Of a stretch of DNA of 40,550 nt, positions 16,778 through 24,761 are shown piece after piece. The notes beneath the pieces were generated by a model. It saw nothing but the letters and a program-made list of their open reading frames with translations, was not told where the DNA came from and made no database searches. Numbering within the stretch: position 1 is the stretch's first letter; every line of letters starts with the position of its first letter. Origin of the DNA: Clostridia bacterium (GTDB lineage: Bacteria > Bacillota > Clostridia > Oscillospirales > CAG-382); NCBI GenBank assembly GCA_017537345.1, contig JAFYKY010000009.1, forward strand, positions 1-40,550. The letters are read 5' to 3'. The position numbers and the translations under genes were made by a program.

Positions 16778-16808
16778 AAAACCAATGTATGAAAGGATAG
16801 TGTTTTTT

Positions 16809-17390
16809 ATGGCTTTAGTGCCTTACGTTGTGGAGCAAACAAACCGCGGCGAGCGTTCTTACGATATCTACTCCCGCCTGCTTAATGACAGAATTATTTT
16901 TCTTTGCGACGAAGTAAACGATGCTACCGCATCTCTTGTAGTTGCCCAGCTTCTGTATCTGGAGGCGCAGGATGCCGACAAGGACATTTGCCTTTATATT
17001 AACAGCCCCGGCGGAAGTATTTCCGCAGGTATGGCTATTTTTGATACAATGAACTTTATAAAGTGCGACGTTTCCACCATTTGTATCGGTATGGCGGCTT
17101 CTATGGGCGCATTTCTCCTTGCCGCAGGTACAAAAGGAAAAAGAATTGCCCTGCCCAACAGCGAGATAATGATACATCAGCCCTTGGGCGGTATGCAGGG
17201 TCAGGCTTCGGATATTAAGATCCACGCAGAGCATATACTCCGTATCAAAGATAAGATGAACACCATTCTGGCAGAGCGCACGGGACAGGATATTGAAACT
17301 ATCCGCCGTGATACCGACAGAGATAACTATATGACCGCAGAGCAGGCCCTTGCATACGGTCTTATTGATAAAATTATTGAAAAGAGATAA
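16809..17390 (+). CDS. clpP: ATP-dependent Clp protease proteolytic subunit
   Basis: 193 residues from the ATG at 16809, which has AAAGGA upstream and gives the usual [21 protein letters not shown] start; an ATG 24 bases earlier lacks a site and would add residues not seen in the family. The Ser protease triad is Ser98 (GMAASMGAF), His123 (MIHQPLGG) and Asp172 (DTDRDNYM). It forms a double heptamer ring that degrades proteins unfolded and fed in by ClpX. clpX starts 3 bases after the stop codon, so the two are co-translated. Confidence 0.97.
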   Translation: MALVPYVVEQTNRGERSYDIYSRLLNDRIIFLCDEVNDATASLVVAQLLYLEAQDADKDICLYINSPGGSISAGMAIFDTMNFIKCDVSTICIGMAASMGAFLLAAGTKGKRIALPNSEIMIHQPLGGMQGQASDIKIHAEHILRIKDKMNTILAERTGQDIETIRRDTDRDNYMTAEQALAYGLIDKIIEKR

Positions 17391-17393
17391 AAA

Positions 17394-18635
17394 ATGGCAA
17401 AAAGCAAAATATGCTCGTTCTGCGGTAGACCGTCATTTAAGGTAACCGAGCTTGAGATCGGCGGTCAAAACCTTGATTTTTGTGATGATTGCATTTCCAT
17501 TTGCGAAGAGATCGTGGCAGAATACGAGGCAAAGCTGATGGGCGATAATGACGAAACGGGTATCGCACTGACCACTGCCGAAGCAAACGGACTCCCTACC
17601 ATCAAAGAAGAGAAACAGCTGATGAAGCCTATGGAAATAAAGGCTAAATTGGATGAATACGTGATCGGTCAGGATGCGGCAAAGAAAGCTCTTTCCGTGG
17701 CGGTGTATAACCACTACAAGCGCATTAACTCCCTTACCGGTCCAGATGACGGAGTGGTGCTTCAAAAGAGCAACGTGCTGTTGCTGGGTCCCACCGGCGT
17801 TGGTAAAACCCTGCTTGCTCAGACCTTGGCAAAGATACTTGACGTTCCCTTTGCTATTGCTGACGCAACTACACTTACCGAAGCGGGTTACGTTGGCGAA
17901 GACGTGGAGAATATACTGCTTCGTCTTATTCAGGCGGCGGATTTTGATATCGCCAAAGCGGAAAAAGGTATTATTTACGTTGACGAGATCGACAAGATCT
18001 CCCGCAGAAGCGAAAACCGTTCTATTACCAGAGATGTTTCCGGCGAAGGCGTACAGCAAGCCCTTCTTAAAATTCTTGAAGGAACCCAATCCAACGTACC
18101 TCCTCAGGGCGGAAGAAAGCATCCCAACCAGGAATATATTCAGATAGATACAACCAACATTCTGTTTATCTGCGGCGGTGCTTTTGACGGCATAAACGAT
18201 ATTATCGAAAGCCGTAACGGAAGACAGATTATCGGATATTCATCCGGCATATCCGCAAAGAAGGATAAGGAAGAGATTATAAAGGACGTGGTTCCCCACG
18301 ACCTTGTAAAATACGGTCTTATCCCCGAGCTTATCGGCAGACTTCCCGTTATCGTGGCGTTGGACGCTCTTGACAGAGATGCGCTGGTACGTATACTGCG
18401 TGAGCCTAAAAACGCTTTGACAAAGCAGTACAGAAAGCTGTTTTTGTTTGACGGAATCGAACTTTCATTTACCGACGATGCGATTGAAAAGATTGCAGAC
18501 AAGGCGATTGAGCTTAAGACGGGAGCAAGAGGACTCCGCGGAATTCTGGAAAGCGTTATGACCGACCTTATGTATGAAATGCCCTCTCGGGATGACGTAA
18601 AAGAACTTACGATCACTGCAGATATGATAAAATAA
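17394..18635 (+). CDS. clpX: ATP-dependent unfoldase ClpX
   Basis: 413 residues. A zinc-binding domain (Cys7, Cys10, Cys30, Cys33) takes up substrates and adaptors. The AAA+ domain has Walker A GPTGVGKT, pore loop AGYVGED, Walker [11 protein letters not shown], and sensor and arginine-finger regions ([21 protein letters not shown]). The ClpP-docking loop, IGF in Escherichia coli and Bacillus, reads IGY here (Tyr282). This is a mild change that keeps an aromatic side chain. It partners with the adjacent ClpP. It has no ribosome binding site of its own in the 3-base gap, so translation is probably coupled to clpP. Confidence 0.97.
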   Translation: MAKSKICSFCGRPSFKVTELEIGGQNLDFCDDCISICEEIVAEYEAKLMGDNDETGIALTTAEANGLPTIKEEKQLMKPMEIKAKLDEYVIGQDAAKKALSVAVYNHYKRINSLTGPDDGVVLQKSNVLLLGPTGVGKTLLAQTLAKILDVPFAIADATTLTEAGYVGEDVENILLRLIQAADFDIAKAEKGIIYVDEIDKISRRSENRSITRDVSGEGVQQALLKILEGTQSNVPPQGGRKHPNQEYIQIDTTNILFICGGAFDGINDIIESRNGRQIIGYSSGISAKKDKEEIIKDVVPHDLVKYGLIPELIGRLPVIVALDALDRDALVRILREPKNALTKQYRKLFLFDGIELSFTDDAIEKIADKAIELKTGARGLRGILESVMTDLMYEMPSRDDVKELTITADMIK

Positions 18636-18655
18636 AATTAACACCCTATTCAAAC

Positions 18656-18683
18656 AAAAAACCGGCTTTAAAAGCCGGTTTTT
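18656..18683. terminator. Bidirectional terminator between clpX and the - strand surface-protein gene
   Basis: CCGGCTTT and AAAGCCGG arms with A-run and T-run flanks form a symmetrical terminator. It lies 20 bases after the clpX stop and about 20 bases after the end of the opposite gene on its strand. Confidence 0.88.
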
Positions 18684-18704
18684 ATTGTTATTCGTGGAGT
18701 TTAT

Positions 18705-19538
18705 TTACTTCTTTTTCTTGGCAACAACTGCGATTACAGCTACGATAACTATCAGAGCTACAACGCCAAGGCCGATCCACAAAGCGGTGTTGCCGCCTTC
18801 GGAAGTTTCTTCGGTTTCGGAAGAATCTGCGGGCTTGGATTCATCTGCGGGCTTGGATTCGTCTGCAGGCTTGGATTCGTCTGCAGGCTTGGATTCGTCT
18901 GCAGGCTTGGATTCGTCTGCGGGAACGGATTCATCTGCGGGGGTAGATTCTTCGGGAGTTTGTGCATCTGCTTCAACATCGGTACCGGTGCCGGAAGGTT
19001 CGCCGTAAACAGCAACCTCGGAAACGAACATAAATACGCCGGTGCCGCCCTTTACGAATTCGTACTTGATGTACTGAGCGTTAATGGGAGCATCCAGTTC
19101 AAGAACTGCCCAGCCGATTGCGTCTGCACTGAAAGTGAGATCGCCGAGATACTTATAAGTCTCGCCGTCAAGAGAAGCGTATGCTTTGATAGCTTCGGGA
19201 GATGCGATACCGGAAGTATCCTGTGCATCCCAGATGTGAGCTTCGATAGAATCGATAGCATTTTTCTTTTCGCCAAAATCTACGGTTATAACGCCAACCA
19301 TACCGTCGTAGTTGTTATCGGCATTATCTGCATTGCAGTAAAAGCCTGCCCAAAGGTTGTTGTAGGAATCAGTACCTACCTGACCGTCTGCGAGATCGCC
19401 GTTGTAAGTATCCTTGTATGCAGGACCTTCAACAGTTGAGCCGGTAACGTAGTTTGTGCCGCCCTTTGCAAAAGCGGTAAGGGAGAATGCGGTTAATGCC
19501 ATTACGAGAACGAGCATTACGGTTAAAACTTTTTTCAT
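18705..19538 (-). CDS. Secreted discoidin-like protein with hexapeptide stalk and C-terminal membrane anchor
   Basis: 277 residues; AAAGGAG precedes the ATG. A signal peptide (MKKVLTVMLVLVMALTAFS, cut after TAFAKG-like residues near 24) leads to a beta-rich domain of about 150 residues ending YIKYEFVKGGTGVFMFVSEV. This resembles the F5/8 type C (discoidin) end-motif and the modules of the dockerin protein encoded 2 kb upstream. A Pro/Ala/Asp/Glu/Ser stalk follows, made of seven hexapeptide units (mostly SKPADE). The C-terminus is GGNTALW, a TM segment and KKKK. This looks like a membrane anchor; there is no LPxTG-type motif before it, so sortase attachment is unsupported. It probably binds a sugar at the cell surface. 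Confidence 0.75.
   Translation of the reverse strand: MKKVLTVMLVLVMALTAFSLTAFAKGGTNYVTGSTVEGPAYKDTYNGDLADGQVGTDSYNNLWAGFYCNADNADNNYDGMVGVITVDFGEKKNAIDSIEAHIWDAQDTSGIASPEAIKAYASLDGETYKYLGDLTFSADAIGWAVLELDAPINAQYIKYEFVKGGTGVFMFVSEVAVYGEPSGTGTDVEADAQTPEESTPADESVPADESKPADESKPADESKPADESKPADESKPADSSETEETSEGGNTALWIGLGVVALIVIVAVIAVVAKKKK
18822..18947 (-). repeat. Seven tandem 18-base units encoding (S-x-P-A-D-E/S)
   Basis: The units read STPADE, SVPADE, four times SKPADE and SKPADS, each 18 bases. The central copies are nearly identical at DNA level (alternating only GCA/GCG and GAA/GAT-type positions), so copy number may vary by slippage. The protein segment is a stalk. Confidence 0.9.
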
Positions 19539-19584
19539 GTTGTTTTTCTCCTTTAATTAAATAATTTATTGAAATCATCGGGCT

Positions 19585-21384
19585 TTATTTAGCCGATGTA
19601 ATTTCCAGCAGGGGTTCCATATATTGCTGATGTCTGCGGTTGAGTTCTTCGGAATATTCCCGCTTTGCGCCTTTATGAAGCTCGCGGAGATACTGATGGT
19701 GGTTGGACATTATCTCTGCGTTTTCACGGGCAAGAAGCAGGAGCGCGATAGAGGAGCACTGGTCTGCCGCGCGCTCAAGGTATGTCAGCGTTTCTACGAA
19801 TACAAGACCGGAGGATACCAGACAGGTGCCTTCCTTAAGACGTTCGATATGTCTGTCCTTAAGAAGAGCGATCATATCGTCTATGGTTTCTTCCAGAGGC
19901 TCTATCTTTTCCGCTACGGAAAGGTCACCCGTTTCAACGGCGGAAACGGTAAGCTCGACGATCTCCTGAACGGCGGAGCACATAAGCTCAAGCTCCTTCT
20001 TTGCGCCGGAGGAGAAGGAAGTGCCTTCCCTCTTCATTTCCTCTGCGAATTCAAGAATATCCGTGGCGTAATCGCCGATACGCTCAAAATTGGTGTTGGT
20101 CTGCATAAGACGGTTGATAGCCCGTGTCTGCGCGCCCGACTTTGCGTGCTTGGAAAGACGTACGAGGAAGTTATCGCAAGTATCGGTAAATCCGTCGATA
20201 CGGTCTTCTCTGGCGCGGATCTTTTCCGCATCCTCTTCGGAATATTTGCTGAACATTTCAAAGGAAAGCGCAAGGTTGTCTGCGGCGGTCCTGCCCATTT
20301 CCGCAATCGCCTTTTCTGCTTCCGCAACGGCGATATCGGGAGAGATAAACAGCTTTTCATCAAGAACACGGAAGGGCTTTACAAAGTCCTTATTGGGATC
20401 GTCCTTTACCAGCTTCATGCTCAGCTTTACAAGCAAGCCTGCGAAGGGCAAAAGAACAACTGCGGTTAAAAGATTGAATACTGTCTGGAAATTTGCGATA
20501 GCGCCGCTGTCCGAAACGGAATTCCAAAGCTCGGGCCATACGCCGCAGGCGCGCAATATTGCCATAACAGCCATAAACAGAACCGTACCGATAACATTGA
20601 AAACGATATGGATTATACCGGTGCGCTTTGCGTCCTTATTACTTCCGATAGAGCATACCATTGCGGTGGTAACGCAGGTACCGATATTGATACCCATGAT
20701 CATAGGATATACCAAAGAGAAGGTAAGCGTACCGGTTGAAGAAAGTGCCTGAAGAATACCTACGGTTGCGGAGGAGGACTGAATGATAACGGTTATAACC
20801 AAGCCTACCAATATACTGAGCACGGGGATTTCGGTTACTTTTGTGATCATATCTACAAAAAACTGTGAATCCTCCAACCCTTCCACAGCGCCGGTCATAT
20901 TAAGGAGACCGATAAACAGCACACCGAAGCCTGCGAAGATTTCGCCGGAGTTTTTGAACTTACTGGATTTGGTAAACATTATAAGGACGATACCTGCAAC
21001 CAAAGCGATGGGCGCAAGGGTTTCCGGCTTGAAGATCTTAAGCACTATATTTCCGCCGGAATCGATATCCATAAGTCTGATAAGCTGGGCAGTAACGGTA
21101 GTACCTACGTTTGCGCCCATTACTATTCCCGCCGCCTGCTTAAGATTAAGTATACCTGCGGAAATAAGACCTACGGTAAGCACGATGGTCGCGGTTGACG
21201 ATTGAATGACCGCAGTTACCACAGCGCCGGTCAAGAAACCCAGAAATACGTTTTGAGTAAGCTTGCCCAACACGGTTTTCAGCGCACTGCCTGTGGACTT
21301 CTTAAGACCTGCGCTCATTATCTCCATACCGTAGAGAAACATTGCCAGACCGCCCAACAATGAAATGAAATCAAATGCGTCCAT
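19585..21384 (-). CDS. Na+/phosphate cotransporter family protein with PhoU-like domain
   Basis: 599 residues; AGGAAGG precedes the ATG. The first 320 residues are membrane-spanning and hold the two inverted repeats of the NptA/PNaS family with signatures TAVIQSSTATIV and TVIIQSSSATVG. From about residue 345 to the end there is a helical PhoU-like domain (for example RAREDRID, MQTNTNFERIGDYA, YLERAADQCS). Family members import phosphate with sodium, although some PhoU-fused forms may have regulatory or efflux roles. It lies 33 bases after the dockerin-protein gene and 46 bases before the discoidin-stalk gene, with no terminator between, so the three may be one transcript. That link of phosphate transport with surface binding proteins is unexplained. 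Confidence 0.92.
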   Translation of the reverse strand: MDAFDFISLLGGLAMFLYGMEIMSAGLKKSTGSALKTVLGKLTQNVFLGFLTGAVVTAVIQSSTATIVLTVGLISAGILNLKQAAGIVMGANVGTTVTAQLIRLMDIDSGGNIVLKIFKPETLAPIALVAGIVLIMFTKSSKFKNSGEIFAGFGVLFIGLLNMTGAVEGLEDSQFFVDMITKVTEIPVLSILVGLVITVIIQSSSATVGILQALSSTGTLTFSLVYPMIMGINIGTCVTTAMVCSIGSNKDAKRTGIIHIVFNVIGTVLFMAVMAILRACGVWPELWNSVSDSGAIANFQTVFNLLTAVVLLPFAGLLVKLSMKLVKDDPNKDFVKPFRVLDEKLFISPDIAVAEAEKAIAEMGRTAADNLALSFEMFSKYSEEDAEKIRAREDRIDGFTDTCDNFLVRLSKHAKSGAQTRAINRLMQTNTNFERIGDYATDILEFAEEMKREGTSFSSGAKKELELMCSAVQEIVELTVSAVETGDLSVAEKIEPLEETIDDMIALLKDRHIERLKEGTCLVSSGLVFVETLTYLERAADQCSSIALLLLARENAEIMSNHHQYLRELHKGAKREYSEELNRRHQQYMEPLLEITSAK

Positions 21385-21417
21385 AATTACCTTCCTGTAT
21401 AAACCTTTAAAAAATAA

Positions 21418-23742
21418 CTAATTCAAAATAAATGCCTTGATCGCCTCAACGTCCGTATCGGAGATCACACCGTCCCCGTTCACGTCTGCGGCGGAAAATT
21501 CGGTTTCCGTTGCATTAAGAATGCCCGCAATAATACGGAGAGCTGAAATGTAATCCGCTATTTCATATTTGCCGGAAAGATTTACATCGCCCGTAATATA
21601 TTCGCCGGGCTTTTCCTCTTCTTCGGTTTGTTCAGAAACACCTACAACCATTTCGGAAACGAAGTTGTGAAGAGAATTATCGGGCAAAAATTCTGCTTTT
21701 ACGTATCTTGCCTTAATATTTTCCGCGGCTTTCATAGTTGCGTACGCGTAGCCGTCCTTACTTAAAACCACGGCAACAGTACCTATTTTAGTGAAGTTGA
21801 CGCCGTCTTCGGAAACGGAATACGTAACCGTATTCGGTTTGGATATACCGCTTGACAAATCGTAGCCGAACTGCATATCAAAATAGGACAGATCGTCGCG
21901 TATTTTGCCAAGATCTACGGTAATAAAGAATTTTTCGCCATCTTCAAGCATAGAACCGTGCATATCGTGCCATTCCGTGCCCAAGGAGGAGGTTGCAAGT
22001 ATTCCGTCGGTAAGCTCTTTGCCGTCTATCTTCATATAAGGCGCATCCCATTCGGCGGTGTTGGTGTATGGAGTAAAGGCATCATACTTACAGCCGGTGG
22101 AAATAATATCGTATCCCTCTCCCCAAACGTGGCTCCGTCTTTCCTGTCCAACTGCGAGTTCGGAAACGAAAACAAAGGATTTTGAGGATGTGGGGAATAT
22201 TGCTTTTATATAGCGGGCGGAAAATTTCTGGTTTATAACAGCGCCGGGACAGCCGATAGCCGCTTTACTCAAACTTACTTTTTTTAAAAGAGTATAATCT
22301 TTTCCGTTATCCGAAATATAAAACTCAACGTATTCCGGCAAGCCTATAGAAGCCCCGGGATCCTCACGGAATTCCATATATATCTTTTTAAGATCGGTAT
22401 ACACGCTTCCAAGGTCTAAGATCACCTGGTGTTTTCCATCTTTTTCCGTGTAATTTCTATAAAATGCATGCCATTCCGTACCGTAGCTGCTTGTGTAATA
22501 TGCGCCGTCTGTAAGCTCATTTCCGCTTATATCCGCATATCCGTTGGTGGAATTCGTGTAAGGTGTGGTAGCGGTATACGAGCATCCGTATGAAATGATA
22601 TCCAAGCCGTCCAATTCGTTTATGGAATCCACATATTTATCCGCTACGTCAGACTCCTTCAGGGTACCCTTTGCGTATTTATACGTAAGATCGTAGAGAA
22701 GTCGTATTTCAGGAATTTTGGATCTGTAGCATTCGTAATAAAACCTTACGTCCTGATAATACATCTTGACCGCATTCATAGCGCCGTTTGCGGCAAAATC
22801 CTTAAGATATGTAAGATAACGGTTATAATAATCGGTAGAATCGCATATCTTTCCACTGATTTCAACTTCATTGCACATATCGTACTGCTTAGCGTAATCC
22901 ACAGCGTTTTTCACACGCTCCTTTTCCGCATTTGCATTAAACATATAGTTGGGCTGTAAGCAGGCAATATCAAAACCGTATTCTTTCCATTTGTTCCAGC
23001 CCTGCGCCATATAATAAGGAATCCAAACGGATTTATATCCCTTTGAACGGATATAGTCCGTAGCCGAGGTCAAAAGCGTTTTTTCAGTTCTGCTTGAGGT
23101 GTTTATAAATTCCTCAAACCAATAAAATCCAAACAGCTCCAGATTTTCGTAATTACCGCTATTGAACAATTTTATGTAATTATCAACCTGCCATTTGCAG
23201 ATGGCGATACGGTCCTCCGTTTTGGAGAAATCGTATGTCTTCCCGCCGATAGAGCCGAAATTCGTCTGCCCTTCTGTGGGATAGATAAGAGTGAAGAATA
23301 CCTTTACCTTGTAATCCTTTTTGCCAAGACCTTTTTTAACCTCACCCACGGCGGTATTCAGCGCATCGAGATTATATCCGTTCGCAAAAATATCGTCTAT
23401 ATATGCCTGCCAATCCGAAGAAACGGCGGGATTTTTGCTTAAATACATAGTGCCGCCGGAAGGACCGGTGCTTACACAGGGAAGCAGTAAAAACGCATCG
23501 TAAAACGTGTCTTTTAATTTTCCGTCCGTACCGTAATAGCCCGCGTAAGGAAGCAGGGTTTCTACGGTATGTCTGCTCGAAACCGCGCCCTGATTACCAA
23601 AGGTATACATAAGCATAACGTTTTGTATACCGCCGAAATCCGAAGGCATAACAAGACCTTTGGCAGACGCAGGAAAAGACGCTACAGGCAAAGTTCCCGC
23701 AACGAAAAGGATTATAAGAAGCAAGCAAACATATTTTTTCAA
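21418..23742 (-). CDS. Secreted DUF4855 protein with two discoidin-like domains and a C-terminal dockerin
   Basis: 774 residues from a TTG start at 23742, chosen because GGGAG lies 8 bases before it and it gives a compact signal peptide (LKKYVCLLLIILFVAGTLP). An ATG 39 bases earlier has no site. After the signal, residues of about 30-370 match DUF4855-type proteins (start VMLMYTFGNQG, TGPSGGTMY; later WIPYYMAQGWN). Two related F5/8C-like modules follow, each with ELTDG near the start and a closing FVSE. The last 60 residues are a dockerin: two Ca-binding loops, GDVNLSGKYEIADY and ADVNGDGVISDTD. Dockerins dock to cohesins of cellulosome-like assemblies; no cohesin is in the window. DUF4855 function is not established; a carbohydrate-related role fits the domains. 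Confidence 0.85.
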   Translation of the reverse strand: MKKYVCLLLIILFVAGTLPVASFPASAKGLVMPSDFGGIQNVMLMYTFGNQGAVSSRHTVETLLPYAGYYGTDGKLKDTFYDAFLLLPCVSTGPSGGTMYLSKNPAVSSDWQAYIDDIFANGYNLDALNTAVGEVKKGLGKKDYKVKVFFTLIYPTEGQTNFGSIGGKTYDFSKTEDRIAICKWQVDNYIKLFNSGNYENLELFGFYWFEEFINTSSRTEKTLLTSATDYIRSKGYKSVWIPYYMAQGWNKWKEYGFDIACLQPNYMFNANAEKERVKNAVDYAKQYDMCNEVEISGKICDSTDYYNRYLTYLKDFAANGAMNAVKMYYQDVRFYYECYRSKIPEIRLLYDLTYKYAKGTLKESDVADKYVDSINELDGLDIISYGCSYTATTPYTNSTNGYADISGNELTDGAYYTSSYGTEWHAFYRNYTEKDGKHQVILDLGSVYTDLKKIYMEFREDPGASIGLPEYVEFYISDNGKDYTLLKKVSLSKAAIGCPGAVINQKFSARYIKAIFPTSSKSFVFVSELAVGQERRSHVWGEGYDIISTGCKYDAFTPYTNTAEWDAPYMKIDGKELTDGILATSSLGTEWHDMHGSMLEDGEKFFITVDLGKIRDDLSYFDMQFGYDLSSGISKPNTVTYSVSEDGVNFTKIGTVAVVLSKDGYAYATMKAAENIKARYVKAEFLPDNSLHNFVSEMVVGVSEQTEEEEKPGEYITGDVNLSGKYEIADYISALRIIAGILNATETEFSAADVNGDGVISDTDVEAIKAFILN

Positions 23743-23769
23743 ATTATACACTCCCACTTTCACAAAATA

Positions 23770-23798
23770 ATGATAACACATAAGGTTTGATATTGCAA
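23770..23798 (-). promoter_or_regulatory. Promoter of the DUF4855/dockerin gene
   Basis: On the minus strand TTGCAA (23793-23798) and TATCAT (23770-23775) are 17 bases apart. The same TTGCAA serves the divergent promoter, because that hexamer is its own reverse complement. Confidence 0.65.
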
Positions 23799-23821
23799 TA
23801 CTAAAATTTTTATGTTAAAAT
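23793..23821 (+). promoter_or_regulatory. Promoter of the lipid kinase-lepA-hemW unit
   Basis: TTGCAA (23793-23798) and TAAAAT (23816-23821) are 17 bases apart, followed by TGGAGGT and the start codon at 23847. The -35 box is shared with the divergent promoter. Confidence 0.65.
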
Positions 23822-23846
23822 AAAATAGCTATGGAGGTAACTCGGT

Positions 23847-24743
23847 ATGTACAAAAAAGCATTACTTATAGTGAACTTTCACTCGGGAATGGGAAAAGCA
23901 AGAACCGTTCTCGCAGAGGTTATTGAAACCTTATCGAAATTTGATATAATTTCAACGGTATACGTTACGAAAAATAAAGAAGAAACCATCCTTACCGCAG
24001 AAAAAGCAACGGAGCATTTTGATATGGTTGTCGCCGTGGGAGGCGACGGAACCTTATCCGAAATAGTTAACGGTGTTATGCGGGCGGAAAAGAATATTCC
24101 CGTAGGTTACATCCCTACCGGAAGCACCAACGATACCGCAAGATCTTTGGGTATAACCACCAATGCACGTGAAGGTGCAGAGATAATTGCCCGTTTTAAT
24201 CCCAAAAAATACGATATCGGCAGGGTGAACCAAAAATACTTTGCATATATCGCCGCTACGGGCGCTTTCACAAAGGTATCTTACGCTACCAGTCAATCCA
24301 TGAAAAACGCATTAGGGCATCTGGCATACGTGCTTGAGGGAATTAAATCCGTATCCGAGATTTCAAAAATGCGTATTACCGGTTCTACCGATAAAGGCAG
24401 CTTTGACGGTGAATATCTTTTTTGCTCTATTTCAAATTCCACCAGCGTGGGCGGCGTTATACATCTGGATGCGGGAACCGTTTTATTTAATGACGGACTT
24501 TTGGAGCTTTGCCTTATTTCCGCTCCCCAGAACGGTCAGGACCTTATGCAGCTTGTGGGAGATCTGATGCAATCCAAATTTGACAACAAGCTTATAACGA
24601 TCAAACAGATAACAAAAGCAGAGCTTACCATTCCCTCCGAATCCGGCTGGACGCTGGACGGAGAAGACGGCGGAAAGTTTTCCACCCTCTCTTTTGATAT
24701 TCCCAAGAAAAAGCTGCTTTTACTTTCGGGAAACAAAAAATAA
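23847..24743 (+). CDS. Diacylglycerol/lipid kinase family protein (YegS/DgkB-like)
   Basis: 298 residues; TGGAGGTAA upstream. The N-terminal catalytic domain has VAVGGDGTLSEIVNGVM, the nucleotide-binding loop, and IPVGYIPTGSTNDTARSLGI, a second conserved block. The C-terminal sandwich domain ends WTLDGEDGG, the usual third motif. Such enzymes phosphorylate diacylglycerol or related lipids; DgkB-type proteins recycle diacylglycerol released when lipoteichoic acid is made. Since the window has a dlt-like operon, that role is attractive but not shown. It is the first gene of a likely three-gene unit and lies 18 bases before lepA. Confidence 0.9.
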   Translation: MYKKALLIVNFHSGMGKARTVLAEVIETLSKFDIISTVYVTKNKEETILTAEKATEHFDMVVAVGGDGTLSEIVNGVMRAEKNIPVGYIPTGSTNDTARSLGITTNAREGAEIIARFNPKKYDIGRVNQKYFAYIAATGAFTKVSYATSQSMKNALGHLAYVLEGIKSVSEISKMRITGSTDKGSFDGEYLFCSISNSTSVGGVIHLDAGTVLFNDGLLELCLISAPQNGQDLMQLVGDLMQSKFDNKLITIKQITKAELTIPSESGWTLDGEDGGKFSTLSFDIPKKKLLLLSGNKK

Positions 24744-24761
24744 CAGAAAGACTTTAAATTT

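Noticed and set aside
16785..16808. Earlier ATG for clpP
   Set aside because: No ribosome binding site before it and it adds residues not found in ClpP proteins; AAAGGA fits the ATG at 16809.
18705..18740. Cell-wall sorting signal at the C-terminus of the stalk protein
   Set aside because: No LPxTG, NPxTG or similar motif precedes the TM segment; it is called as a membrane anchor only.
18822..18947. CRISPR-like array
   Set aside because: The repeats are contiguous 18-base coding units without spacers; no cas gene is nearby.
23743..23781. Earlier ATG for the DUF4855/dockerin gene
   Set aside because: It has no ribosome binding site, overlaps the -10 region, and weakens the signal peptide; GGGAG fits the TTG at 23742.
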